From positions 1-7,402 of the forward strand of contig JAAZVD010000073.1 of the NCBI GenBank assembly GCA_018623785.1: DNA of 7,402 nucleotides, written 5' to 3'. This DNA is from Bacteroidota bacterium (GTDB taxonomy: Bacteria > Bacteroidota > Rhodothermia > Rhodothermales > UBA10348). A model generated the notes under the pieces. It did not search any database. It was given only the letters and a program-made list of their open reading frames with translations, and was not told where the DNA came from. Position 1 is the first letter of the stretch. Every line of letters starts with the position of its first letter. Positions 1 through 7,185 of this stretch are shown here, one piece after another. Position numbers and translations under genes: made by a program.

Positions 1-348
1 ATCGAGACGGGTGCGCAGGAATTCGGCTTCGCGGGTCGAGTCGGCGAGGGGGGCCACGAAAAGAATGTTCTTTTGCTTTTGGATGGCCTCAATAATCCGA
101 TTGGACGTGAGCGTCATTCGCTGCAGATTGAAAGCGCGCTCGGGTGCCGGCAATGTGCCCAAGTAGGGCGCCACATTTCCCCGGATAGCATCCCCCAAGG
201 CCCCGTTCCAACTGCTGGAGTCGGTCACTACTACAACATCGCCTTCACGACCCACGGCGGCGGGGCGATATTCGAGCGTTTCGCACGCGGCTGTGAACAA
301 CATTATCAGCAGCAATGCGAGAGGTATGACGGGATTTATCGTGGCCAT
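1..348 (-). CDS. Putative DUF4837-type lipoprotein, N-terminal 116 residues (runs off left edge)
   Basis: The reading frame is open from an ATG at 348 to the window edge with no stop, so 116 residues are visible and the C-terminus lies outside. Residues 7-21 form a hydrophobic signal segment ending in FTAAC, and Cys22 would be the lipidated residue. The box has Thr at -3, less typical than Leu but allowed, so export and membrane anchoring are inferred. The mature part begins with a GREGDVVVVTDSSSWNG segment, followed by a conserved-looking FNLQ stretch and a KNILFVAPL strand. This resembles the start of DUF4837, a family of roughly 340-residue proteins of unknown function from Bacteroidota; I recognise it from memory of the pattern. 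An in-frame stop at 403-405 limits the start; GTG at 399 and TTG at 369 are alternatives. No good Shine-Dalgarno is seen. It follows trpA after 112 bases in the same direction and may be a passenger of the trp transcript or have its own promoter. No metabolic link to tryptophan is evident. Confidence 0.78.
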   Translation of the reverse strand, partial: MATINPVIPLALLLIMLFTAACETLEYRPAAVGREGDVVVVTDSSSWNGALGDAIRGNVAPYLGTLPAPERAFNLQRMTLTSNRIIEAIQKQKNILFVAPLADSTREAEFLRTRLD

Positions 349-427
349 GGTCCAGAACGTGATGGTCAAAGGTGCCCGGAGCGGGATGAGAAGACCCACC
401 GTTCAACATGCCTTCTTCGCCCAGGTT

Positions 428-450
428 CACCGCCACACCCTGTGGCAGCG
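428..450 (-). repeat. Inverted repeat (hairpin) just after trpA, possible weak terminator or mRNA end
   Basis: GCCACA-CCC-TGTGGC at 432-446 is a perfect 6-bp inverted repeat with a 3-base loop. On the transcribed strand the stem extends to 10 bp over 428-450 with two G-U wobbles. It starts 11 bases after the trpA stop codon. No run of U follows, so it does not look like a standard intrinsic terminator. It could stabilise the 3' end of the trp message or reduce read-through into the lipoprotein gene. The pairing is seen directly; the role is inferred. Confidence 0.35.
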
Positions 451-460
451 TTCTGATTGC

Positions 461-1276
461 TCAGGATAGCGTTCCCGATTTCAGATCCCGCACGAACGAT
501 TCTACCTCGGCAAGCCGCTGGGATCGGGAAAGATCAGGGTTGTCCCAGCAGGCAGACACCAGATTGACAAGGGCGGACCCTACGATGGCGCCATCGGTTT
601 CGGCGGCCATGGAACGAACATCCTCCGCAGAACGAATACCGAATCCGACCATCAGGGCATTGCGAACGATGGAGGGTCGAATCCGGCGCAGGTAGTCCAC
701 AATCGGCTGCGTATCGCCTTTGTCGGTTCCGGTTACCCCGGTAACGGAAACGGCGTATACAAAACCGGACGACAGGGCATCGATGCGTTCGGCCCGCTCC
801 GGCGGCGTCGTGGGCGATACGAGGCAGATCGTATCCACCCCGTTTTCAGTAGCCGCCCGGAAAAATGGAGAGTCCGGAGCTGGCAGGACGTCCGGTAGAA
901 TGACACCCTGAACGCCTGAAGAACGGGCATCCTTGAAGAACTTATCGATGCCGTAGCGCATGATCGGGTTGCCGTATCCCATCAGGACCAACGGGGTGTC
1001 GGATCCTGCGGCAAACTCCGCCGCAAACCGCAAGGTGTCTTTCATGGTTACACCGGCGGCCAGCGCCCGTTCGCTCGAGCGCTGGATCGGAATTCCCTCA
1101 GCAAGCGGGTCGGAGAAAGGCATACCGAGTTCAATAAAGTCGGCGCCGCCTGCGTCTATGGCCTTTAGCAGATCAGGTGTGGCAGTCAGATCCGGGAAGC
1201 CGCTCGTAATGAACATGCCCAGTGCTTTGTGCCCCGCCTGGCGTACCTGCTCGATACGTGCTTTCAAGCTGCTCAT
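461..1276 (-). CDS. trpA: Tryptophan synthase alpha subunit
   Basis: This subunit cleaves indole-3-glycerol phosphate to indole and glyceraldehyde-3-phosphate and passes indole through a tunnel to TrpB in the cytoplasmic alpha2-beta2 complex. The 271 residues match the family's usual length (E. coli 268) as a single TIM barrel. Catalytic Glu49 sits in [10 protein letters not shown] and Asp56 is present. The position of the second catalytic acid, normally Asp60, is Glu60 (motif DPLAEG, codon 1097-1099). Tyr174, the VTGVTG loop near 178-183, Gly211-Phe212-Gly213 and the phosphate-binding Gly233-Ser234 are all in place. The ATG at 1276 overlaps the trpB stop by 4 bases (ATGA), with GAGG about 7 bases upstream inside trpB, so translation is probably coupled to trpB, giving equal amounts of the two subunits. 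It is the last trp gene. Identity is secure; only the consequence of Glu60 is uncertain. Confidence 0.98.
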   Translation of the reverse strand: MSSLKARIEQVRQAGHKALGMFITSGFPDLTATPDLLKAIDAGGADFIELGMPFSDPLAEGIPIQRSSERALAAGVTMKDTLRFAAEFAAGSDTPLVLMGYGNPIMRYGIDKFFKDARSSGVQGVILPDVLPAPDSPFFRAATENGVDTICLVSPTTPPERAERIDALSSGFVYAVSVTGVTGTDKGDTQPIVDYLRRIRPSIVRNALMVGFGIRSAEDVRSMAAETDGAIVGSALVNLVSACWDNPDLSRSQRLAEVESFVRDLKSGTLS

Positions 1277-2475
1277 GACAAGGCCTCAGCAATGGTCTGC
1301 ATATCCTTGTCACCTCGGCCGGAGCAATTCAGTACGATCAGGTCTTGCGGGGCTGTTTCTTTTGCAATGCGAGCCAGTCCGGCGACAGCATGGGCCGTTT
1401 CCAGCGCGGGGATGATGCCTTCCGTCTCAGACAGGAGTTGTACTCCCTCCATGGCTTCATCATCCGTTGCCGACAGGTACTCGACGCGTCCGGATTGTTT
1501 AAGCCAGGCATGCTCGGGGCCAACCCCGGGATAGTCCAGCCCGGCAGAAATCGAGTGGGCCAGACTGACCTGACCCTCCTCATCTTGGAGTAGGTAACTC
1601 AAAGCCCCATGCAGGATACCCGGCTCGCCGAGTGTCAGCGTGGCTGCATGCCGGCCGTCCAGCCCTTCGCCCGAGGCCTCCACGCCAATACAGCGTACTG
1701 CTTCGTTCTTTAGAAATGGATGGAACATGCCGATGGCATTCGAACCGCCGCCTACACATGCAACAAGCATGTCAGGGTCCGTTCGCCCTTCCTTTTCCTT
1801 GAGTGCCGTCTGGACTTCCTTGCCGATGACGGTATGAAAGTCCCGCACCATGGCAGGATAGGGGTGTGGACCGACGACGGACCCGATAATGTAAAACGTG
1901 TCCCGAACGTTGGTTACCCAGTCCCTGATGGCCTCGTTCGTAGCATCCTTCAGCGTCTGTGAGCCGCTTACCGCCGGGCGTACTTCGGCACCAAGCAACC
2001 GCATGCGGTGGACATTCAATTGCTGACGCTCGATATCCTCGGCGCCCATGTACACGATACATTCCATACCGAACCGAGCACATACGGTAGCGGTGGCTAC
2101 ACCGTGCTGCCCGGCACCTGTTTCGGCAATGATGCGCGTTTTACCCATCCGGCGGGCCAGCAGGATCTGCCCTATGGCATTATTGATCTTGTGGGCGCCG
2201 GTATGACAGAGATCCTCACGTTTCAGGTAGATGCGTCCACCGCCCAATCGCTCGGTCAATCGCTCGGCGAATGTCAGGGCCGTTGGGCGTCCTACGTAGT
2301 CCCGAAGGAGGCCGTGATAGCACGCCTGAAAGGCCGGATCTTGTTTGGCGGTCTCGAATGCTTCTGTCAACTCTTCGAGAGCAGGCACGAGAATTTCGGG
2401 CACGAACGCGCCGCCGAATTGACCGAAGTAGCCCCGCTTGTCGGGCAGCGACACCGTGGAAGTAAGTTCAGACAT
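1273..2475 (-). CDS. trpB: Tryptophan synthase beta subunit
   Basis: A PLP enzyme that condenses indole with L-serine to give L-tryptophan, the last step of the pathway, working in a complex with TrpA. At 400 residues it has the length of the standard TrpB1 type (E. coli 397) and lacks the extensions of TrpB2. Motifs in order: FGGAFVPE near 20-27; the PLP-binding Lys96 in HTGAHKINN; catalytic Glu118 in AETGAGQHG; Arg150 in [10 protein letters not shown]; the phosphate-binding loop GGGSN at 242-246; and Ser385 in CSGRGDKD, which contacts the PLP ring nitrogen. No key residue is missing. The start at 2475 lies 56 bases after the trpF stop, the largest gap in the D-C-F-B-A block, and has only a weak ribosome site (ACAGGT directly before the ATG) with a small hairpin just upstream. 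The stop overlaps the trpA start. Identity is secure. Confidence 0.98.
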   Translation of the reverse strand: MSELTSTVSLPDKRGYFGQFGGAFVPEILVPALEELTEAFETAKQDPAFQACYHGLLRDYVGRPTALTFAERLTERLGGGRIYLKREDLCHTGAHKINNAIGQILLARRMGKTRIIAETGAGQHGVATATVCARFGMECIVYMGAEDIERQQLNVHRMRLLGAEVRPAVSGSQTLKDATNEAIRDWVTNVRDTFYIIGSVVGPHPYPAMVRDFHTVIGKEVQTALKEKEGRTDPDMLVACVGGGSNAIGMFHPFLKNEAVRCIGVEASGEGLDGRHAATLTLGEPGILHGALSYLLQDEEGQVSLAHSISAGLDYPGVGPEHAWLKQSGRVEYLSATDDEAMEGVQLLSETEGIIPALETAHAVAGLARIAKETAPQDLIVLNCSGRGDKDMQTIAEALS

Positions 2476-2480
2476 ACCTG

Positions 2481-2494
2481 TAAGCGATGGCTTA
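2481..2494 (-). promoter_or_regulatory. Short hairpin immediately upstream of the trpB start
   Basis: TAAGC-GATG-GCTTA at 2481-2494 is a perfect 5-bp inverted repeat with a 4-base loop. It ends 5 bases before the trpB ATG, covering the place where a Shine-Dalgarno would lie. It lies in the only gap of more than 50 bases within the trpG-to-trpA block. It might modulate trpB initiation or be a processing site, but a 5-bp stem is weak and could arise by chance. Confidence 0.2.
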
Positions 2495-2531
2495 GGGTAG
2501 AAATTATGGATTGCCGCTCAGGAGCCGTCAG

Positions 2532-3170
2532 TCAGCGGTTGGCCACCCGGCCACGGACCGCTTCCACAAACTGATCAATGGCTTCGAAGTCCTTCTGTCC
2601 GGGCTTCTCCTCAACGCCACTAGCTACGTCCACCCCCCAGGGTTCAAGTCGTTCCAGCGCTTTGTCGATATTGTTCGGGGAGAGACCACCGGCCAGCAGC
2701 CAAGGCCGGGGAAACTCCACGCCTTCCAAAATGCTCCAGTCAAATGGCACACCCGTCCCGCCGGCTGCGGACGATGATCCCGTATCGATCAGAAAGTGAT
2801 CTACTACGTCCGCATAGGCGGCAACAGCCAACTCAATTTCAGAAGCCGAAGTCCCCGGGAAAACCCGGAGGGCTTTGATGACGGGTTTCTCTATGAGTGA
2901 GCAATATGCGGGCGATTCGGACCCGTGCAGCTGAACGTAGTCGAACCCCGTAGCTGCCACGGTGGCGTTGATATCATCCGCATCAGCATCCACGAAGACA
3001 CCCACGGATTCGGCACCGTGGATCCATGCAATGATATCCCGGGCCAAACCAGCGTCTGCATATCGTGCACTGGCCTCATACTGGATGAAGCCCAGAAGGT
3101 CGGCTCCGGCGCCGGATGCATATCGAGCGTCGGCCAGGTTGGTAATTCCGCAGATTTTGATTCGGGTCAT
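2532..3170 (-). CDS. trpF: Phosphoribosylanthranilate isomerase
   Basis: Converts N-(5-phosphoribosyl)anthranilate to 1-(2-carboxyphenylamino)-1-deoxyribulose-5-phosphate by an Amadori rearrangement; the product goes to TrpC. It is a 212-residue TIM barrel, a normal stand-alone length, not the TrpCF fusion of enterobacteria. The general base Cys7 is in KICGIT and the general acid Asp129 in LIDTG. Arg36 is in a SARY motif where SPRY is more usual. QLHG is at 80-83, GGTG at 137-140, the phosphate-binding LAGGL at 159-163, and the closing strand motif GVDVASGVE follows. The start at 3170 overlaps the trpC stop by 4 bases (ATGA) and has GGAG 8 bases upstream, one of the better ribosome sites here. 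A 56-base gap separates it from trpB. Identity is secure. Confidence 0.97.
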   Translation of the reverse strand: MTRIKICGITNLADARYASGAGADLLGFIQYEASARYADAGLARDIIAWIHGAESVGVFVDADADDINATVAATGFDYVQLHGSESPAYCSLIEKPVIKALRVFPGTSASEIELAVAAYADVVDHFLIDTGSSSAAGGTGVPFDWSILEGVEFPRPWLLAGGLSPNNIDKALERLEPWGVDVASGVEEKPGQKDFEAIDQFVEAVRGRVANR

Positions 3171-3976
3171 GTCAGTTGCTCCAGCACACGGGCAAGGGCT
3201 GTTCCTGGGTCCTTCGCCCTCATGAATGATTCGCCCACGAGTGCAGCGTCAATCCCGGCATCGTGTACCAGTCGGAAGTCTTCCACGTCGTGAAGGCCAC
3301 TTTCAGCAACCCTCACGTGGGACGCAGGAAGGTGTGACAGGACATCGATGGCTGCTCTGAGATCTACCTCAAACGTGCGCAGGTCCCGGCTGTTCACACC
3401 GACGATCTGCACCTGATCCAGGTCTACCTTGTCCAGCTCACGTGGGTCGTAGATCTCCACGAGGCACTCGAGATCCAGCTCCGATGCAGCATGATGCAGT
3501 TCAGCCAATTGCCCTTCGTCCAGGCACGCGGCAATCAGCAAAATGGCATCAGCACCCCATGCCCGCGCCTCAAACACCTGGTAGGGGTCCAGGATGAAGT
3601 CCTTTCGCAAGAGGGGTAGATCGACTTCTCGGCGCACGGCCTGCAAGAAGGCGGGACTACCCTGGAAATGCGTTGGTTCGGTCAGTACGGACAATGCATG
3701 TGCGCCGCCCTGCATGTAGGACGACGCAATGGCAGGCGGATCGAAGTCAGCTCGGATGAGCCCTTTCGAGGGTGATGCCTTTTTGATCTCGGCAATGATG
3801 GACAAGCCATCGGCCTTGAGAGCAGTAAAGAGAGAGTATGTCTCCCGCTCGAATCCGGCGGCGTCTCTCAATGCGGACAGCGGCGTTGTGTGCCTGCGCT
3901 CGTTGATGAGCTGCCATGTGTCCTCGACAATGGTGCCAAGGATGGTGTTCCGGATATGAACAGGAATACGCGTCAT
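3167..3976 (-). CDS. trpC: Indole-3-glycerol phosphate synthase
   Basis: Closes the indole ring: it decarboxylates and cyclises the TrpF product to indole-3-glycerol phosphate, the substrate of TrpA. It has 269 residues, typical for a single-domain enzyme. The N-terminal helical extension (ILGTIVEDTW at about 12-21) is followed by the TIM barrel. Catalytic Glu63 and Lys65 are in AEIKKASPSKG, Lys125 in LRKDF, Glu174 in LVEIYD, Asn195 in VNSRDL, Glu225-Ser226-Gly227 in AESG, and the phosphate site includes Gly248-Glu249-Ser250. All expected catalytic residues are present. Its ATG overlaps the trpD stop by 4 bases, and its own stop overlaps the trpF start in the same way, so trpD-trpC-trpF form a tightly coupled translational unit. 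Confidence 0.98.
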   Translation of the reverse strand: MTRIPVHIRNTILGTIVEDTWQLINERRHTTPLSALRDAAGFERETYSLFTALKADGLSIIAEIKKASPSKGLIRADFDPPAIASSYMQGGAHALSVLTEPTHFQGSPAFLQAVRREVDLPLLRKDFILDPYQVFEARAWGADAILLIAACLDEGQLAELHHAASELDLECLVEIYDPRELDKVDLDQVQIVGVNSRDLRTFEVDLRAAIDVLSHLPASHVRVAESGLHDVEDFRLVHDAGIDAALVGESFMRAKDPGTALARVLEQLT

Positions 3977-4995
3977 GCCCTGGGGGCGTCTTGGCTGACC
4001 CGGATAAGCAACTCCAGCTTCTCCATGGCTCGTCCGGAATCGATACTCTCTGCCGCCATCCGGAGGCCCTCTTCCGGGGCATCTACGACGCCCGCTGCCA
4101 TGAGGCCGAAGGCGCTGTTGAGCAGCACGACGTCCCTTGGTGCTCCCGGCTGTCCCTCAAGAACGCTGCGCAGTATGCGAGCATTTTCAGGGGCATCTCC
4201 ACCGCGGATGGCTTCGTGATCCGCCCGGATCAGTCCGAATTGCTCTGGGCTGATGATCTCATCCCGAATGCTGCGGTCAGCGGGATCGAAACGGAATACG
4301 CGTGTCTGGGATGAGACCGATATTTCGTCCATTCCGTCTTCGGCATGCACGCAAATAATGGACTCCGAGCCCAGACGTTGCAGGATGCGGATCATGAGTT
4401 CAGACATGTGCCATGAAAAGGCACCCACCAATTGCCGCTTTACGCGTGCCGGATTACACATCGGGCCCAGGATATTGAATGCTGTCCGAACCCCCAGCGC
4501 CTTACGAACCGGAGCCACATGCCGCATAGCCGGATGAAAAAACGGGGCGAAAAGGAAGGATATCCCGGCTTGGTTCAAGCAGAACTCAACACCTTCCTTA
4601 CCCAGCTCGGTGGTTACCCCTAGGGACTCAAGCACATCCGACGAACCGCACTTCGAAGACACAGACCGGTTGCCATGTTTGGCTACCGGAACGCCGGCTC
4701 CGGCACAGACGAAGGCTGAAGTGGTCGAGATATTGAACGATCCGCTCCGATCCCCTCCTGTTCCAACAATGTCGATTGCACCCTCAGGGGCTTCCACCTT
4801 AACGGCAAACTCCCGCATCGTGGCCGTCATGCCTGCAAGCTCCTCTGGTGTCTCGCCGCGTGATCGTATACCCATGAGGAACGCTGCAATCTGCTCCGGA
4901 GCTGCTTGACCGGAGAGCATGGACGTCATGGCGTGGGAGGTGTCTTCCCGGCTGAGTGGTTGGTGCTCAGCCAGTTTGGTCAAGATTGCCTTCAT
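3973..4995 (-). CDS. trpD: Anthranilate phosphoribosyltransferase
   Basis: Transfers the phosphoribosyl group of PRPP to anthranilate. Starting at ATG 4995 the protein has 340 residues, the usual stand-alone length. The small helical N-terminal domain is followed by the PRPP-binding GTGGD at 78-82, GSFNIST, KHGN at 106-109, and GSSD at 117-120 (usually GSAD). Arg158 and Arg164 lie in the anthranilate-binding stretch, RTAFNILGP is at 170-178, and the metal-binding Asp223-Glu224 in GMDE. An upstream in-frame ATG at 5058 would add 21 residues encoded within trpG; I reject it because the extra sequence is proline-rich, unlike the family, and overlaps trpG by 59 bases. The chosen start lies 4 bases after the trpG stop, without a recognisable Shine-Dalgarno, suggesting re-initiation. 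The stop overlaps trpC (ATGA). TrpG and TrpD are separate, unlike the enterobacterial fusion. Confidence 0.96.
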   Translation of the reverse strand: MKAILTKLAEHQPLSREDTSHAMTSMLSGQAAPEQIAAFLMGIRSRGETPEELAGMTATMREFAVKVEAPEGAIDIVGTGGDRSGSFNISTTSAFVCAGAGVPVAKHGNRSVSSKCGSSDVLESLGVTTELGKEGVEFCLNQAGISFLFAPFFHPAMRHVAPVRKALGVRTAFNILGPMCNPARVKRQLVGAFSWHMSELMIRILQRLGSESIICVHAEDGMDEISVSSQTRVFRFDPADRSIRDEIISPEQFGLIRADHEAIRGGDAPENARILRSVLEGQPGAPRDVVLLNSAFGLMAAGVVDAPEEGLRMAAESIDSGRAMEKLELLIRVSQDAPRA

Positions 4996-4999
4996 GGAA

Positions 5000-5599
5000 T
5001 CAGGGAGAGGAGACGGATGCTTTGCGGGATGCGGCAACGCGATCCATCCAGTTGGCAATCATGGTCGGCCCTTCGTCGGTCAACAGGCTTTCCGGATGGA
5101 ACTGAATGCCTTCGACGAGGCCGTTTTGGTGCCGAAGGCCCATGATCGTCCCATCTTCGCTTCGAGCACTCACGTGCAGGCACTCCGGCAGGGAGTCAGG
5201 GTCGACAACCAACGAGTGGTACCGAGTAGCTGTACAGGGATCAGAAACGCCTCTGAATACACCGTTACCATCGTGATGCACAGCACTGGTCTTGCCGTGC
5301 ATCAGACGCGGTGCATAGGTAACTGTCCCACCGAAAACCTCTCCAATGGCCTGATGCCCCAGGCAAACACCCAGAATTGGCTTGGATGCACCCAGGGATC
5401 GGATGACATCGCAGGTAATCCCTGCATCTGCGGGCCGTCCGGGACCGGGTGAGATCAAGATCCCATCCGGATCCGCCGCCCGAATATCCGCAAGGTCCCA
5501 TTCATCATTGCGGACAACACGCAGGTCATCCGTGCCCCGGGCCACAAGATGGACCAGGTTCCACGTAAAACTGTCGTAGTTGTCGATGATCAGAATCAT
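5000..5599 (-). CDS. trpG: Anthranilate synthase glutaminase subunit (component II)
   Basis: A class I glutamine amidotransferase that releases ammonia from glutamine for TrpE, which uses it to turn chorismate into anthranilate. It has 199 residues, normal for the family. The N-terminus ILIIDNYDSFTWNL is diagnostic. The oxyanion region SPGPGRP is at 50-56, the nucleophile Cys79 is in GVCLGHQ, and the catalytic dyad His168/Glu170 is in FHPES. LMHGKTS near 99-105 is typical of TrpG/PabA, so it could also serve PabB in folate synthesis; operon position favours tryptophan. The ATG at 5599 follows the trpS stop by 39 bases without a clear Shine-Dalgarno, and trpD begins 4 bases after its stop. Its partner gene trpE lies 1.7 kb upstream, separated by trpS and an unknown gene, whereas trpE and trpG are normally adjacent. 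Confidence 0.96.
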   Translation of the reverse strand: MILIIDNYDSFTWNLVHLVARGTDDLRVVRNDEWDLADIRAADPDGILISPGPGRPADAGITCDVIRSLGASKPILGVCLGHQAIGEVFGGTVTYAPRLMHGKTSAVHHDGNGVFRGVSDPCTATRYHSLVVDPDSLPECLHVSARSEDGTIMGLRHQNGLVEGIQFHPESLLTDEGPTMIANWMDRVAASRKASVSSP

Positions 5600-5638
5600 G
5601 GCGTCCGGGCAGAATGACCGGGCTTCGTAATCGGGGGC

Positions 5639-6676
5639 TCAGTACGTTGTTATCAAACCAACTGCATCTCGGACGCGTTCCATCCAGGCATGAGCCTGCG
5701 CACGGCCTTTGCGGCCTCCTTCCCGAAGCACATCCTGCACATACGATGGGTTCTGTGCCAGCTCATGACGCTTTTCGCGGGCGCCTGCGAAATAGTCCGT
5801 GATCAGAGACAAGAGTTCTTTTTTGGCATGCCCATATCCGTATCCTCCGGAGCGGTAGGCAGCGGCAACCTCTTCGCGCTTGGAGTCGTCGGCAAAAAGC
5901 CGAATCAGAGCAAATACGTTGCAGGTATCTGGATTCTTCGGTTCCTCCAGGGGAGTAGAATCCGTAATGATGCTCATGACCTTTTTTTTGAGGTCCTTGC
6001 CCTCATCAAAAATGCCGATCGTGTTGCCATAGCTTTTTGACATCTTTCGACCGTCCACCCCCGGGACGACAGCCACGTCGTCGAGGATATAGGGTTCGGG
6101 AACCGGCAAGACAGGCGTACCGTCGCCGAACCGGTCGTTGAAGCGAATGGCCAGGTCCCGGCAGATTTCCAGATTTTGTTTCTGGTCCGCTCCGACGGGC
6201 ACGCGCGTTCCTCCGTAAATCAGGATGTCTGCGGCCTGAAGCACAGGGTAATTGAAGAGTCCTGCATTGGCCGAGAGTCCCTGAGCCACCTTGTCCTTGT
6301 ACGAGACTCCCTTTTCCAATTGGGAGACCGGTGTCATGGTGTAAAAGATCCAGGCCAGTTCGTTGACGGCGGGTACGTCGGATTGCAGGAACAGGTTGGA
6401 TTTCTCTGGATCGAAGCCCAGTGCCAGATAGTCCAGGGCTACATCAACCGAGTATCGGCGCAGCGCTTCGGCATCATGGAGCGTCGTAAGCGCGTGGTAA
6501 TTGACGATAAAGAAATAGGACTCGTATGCTTCGTGCAGCGCAATGTGCTGCCGGATGGCGCCGAAGTAATTACCTAGATGCAGCGTCCCGGATGGCTGGA
6601 TGCCGGAAACAACGATTGGCGAAAAGGAGGCGTTGGGATCGGAGGGGGGAGCGCTCATCAAGCCAGTATTCGTCAT
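5639..6676 (-). CDS. trpS: Tryptophanyl-tRNA synthetase
   Basis: Class I aminoacyl-tRNA synthetase that charges tRNA-Trp with tryptophan using ATP. It has 345 residues, close to the usual 330-350. The Rossmann-fold signature SGIQPSGTLHLGNY is at 24-37 (HIGH equivalent HLGN at 33-36), NAGLFNYPVLQAADIL at 137-152, VPVGADQKQNLE at 159-170, and KMSKS at 211-215; the C-terminal helical anticodon-binding region follows. The stretch WIFYTMTPVSQLEKGVSYKDK at about 109-129 differs from the E. coli/Bacillus version, suggesting another TrpRS clade; this is from memory. The ATG at 6676 overlaps the preceding gene's stop by 4 bases (ATGA); Met7 at 6658 is an alternative start. Eight A residues in the coding strand (5982-5989) encode Lys230-232. 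Being inside the operon would tie its supply to tryptophan synthesis, an unusual arrangement. Confidence 0.97.
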   Translation of the reverse strand: MTNTGLMSAPPSDPNASFSPIVVSGIQPSGTLHLGNYFGAIRQHIALHEAYESYFFIVNYHALTTLHDAEALRRYSVDVALDYLALGFDPEKSNLFLQSDVPAVNELAWIFYTMTPVSQLEKGVSYKDKVAQGLSANAGLFNYPVLQAADILIYGGTRVPVGADQKQNLEICRDLAIRFNDRFGDGTPVLPVPEPYILDDVAVVPGVDGRKMSKSYGNTIGIFDEGKDLKKKVMSIITDSTPLEEPKNPDTCNVFALIRLFADDSKREEVAAAYRSGGYGYGHAKKELLSLITDYFAGAREKRHELAQNPSYVQDVLREGGRKGRAQAHAWMERVRDAVGLITTY

Positions 6677-7113
6677 AGACCCCGGACGGCGTTCATCCGG
6701 GTCTTCTGATTGGTATCCACGTTCAAGAGAATGGCCCGTGAGCGCATTTGATGCTCCACAGATTCCTGTGCTTCGAGAGCCGTTCTGAGTTCCTGCTCCT
6801 TGCTTTCGATGGCTCCCGACAGCGCATTGCCGAGGCGGAAGTCTGCGGTATCAAGGTCGGTACCCGAGTAGGCCACGCCGCCGCAAGAAAACACGATCTC
6901 GCACATCTTGCCGATATCCATCCGCAAGGTCCGCAAAGAGGCATCAATCCGTTGACCAAGATCAGCGTTCGCCGTGTTTTCGGCGGCGGCCATGTACAGG
7001 TGCATAAGCTCCGTCATGGTCTGGATCATGGGGTTGATCCGTTCGATGGTCTCTGCCCGATCGATGGTACGGCCGGCCCAGCCTTTCTGTAGAATCAGTT
7101 CCTTGATGCCCAT
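6673..7113 (-). CDS. Uncharacterised small helical protein between trpE and trpS
   Basis: I do not recognise this gene. From ATG 7113 it encodes 146 residues; an in-frame GTG at 7185 would add 24 residues including a PPPP run. I prefer the ATG because MGIKELILQKGWAG reads as a natural N-terminus and the extension looks low in information, though neither start has a clear Shine-Dalgarno. No signal peptide or membrane segment is visible, so it is probably cytoplasmic. The sequence looks almost wholly alpha-helical: helices at about 20-47, 51-76 and 93-130, with a glycine-containing turn, SCGGVAYSGTDLD, at 76-88 that looks like a conserved signature. Cys71 and Cys77 lie near it. There is one ExxH (Glu35-His38) and an Glu120-His121 pair, which loosely suggest a ferritin-like bundle, but a full metal site is not evident. 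Its stop overlaps the trpS start (ATGA), so it is probably real, co-transcribed and translationally coupled to trpS. Function unknown. Confidence 0.82.
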   Translation of the reverse strand: MGIKELILQKGWAGRTIDRAETIERINPMIQTMTELMHLYMAAAENTANADLGQRIDASLRTLRMDIGKMCEIVFSCGGVAYSGTDLDTADFRLGNALSGAIESKEQELRTALEAQESVEHQMRSRAILLNVDTNQKTRMNAVRGL

Positions 7114-7185
7114 GGCAGTGAGTCGGCTTCTCGCCGGGAATTCGTAGGGGTCAGTAGGGGGAGGGGGCAAGATACCATTCAACAC

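Noticed and set aside
245..436. 63-residue minus-strand frame starting just after trpA
   Set aside because: It overlaps the lipoprotein frame, contains basic low-information sequence, and ends inside that gene; it is a shadow frame.
73..456. 127-residue open frame on the plus strand
   Set aside because: It lies opposite the lipoprotein gene, is rich in Arg, Gly, Cys and His without domain character, and the minus strand frame has a signal segment and a family-like pattern.
2008..2574. 188-residue open frame on the plus strand
   Set aside because: It is antisense to trpB, which has every catalytic motif; the frame resembles no protein family and reflects codon bias on the opposite strand.
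4993..5058. Upstream ATG giving a 361-residue TrpD
   Set aside because: The extra 21 residues are encoded inside trpG, are proline-rich and lie before the normal TrpD N-terminus; ATG 4995 gives the family's usual length.
5600..5638. Promoter or terminator between trpS and trpG
   Set aside because: Only 39 bases with a short direct repeat (ccgggc twice); no promoter boxes, no stable stem and no U run.
7147..7167. G-rich runs (4, 5 and 5 G) on the plus strand as a G-quadruplex
   Set aside because: Only three runs of three or more G with an uneven first loop; the complement simply encodes prolines if the GTG start at 7185 is used, so there is no compelling four-run motif.
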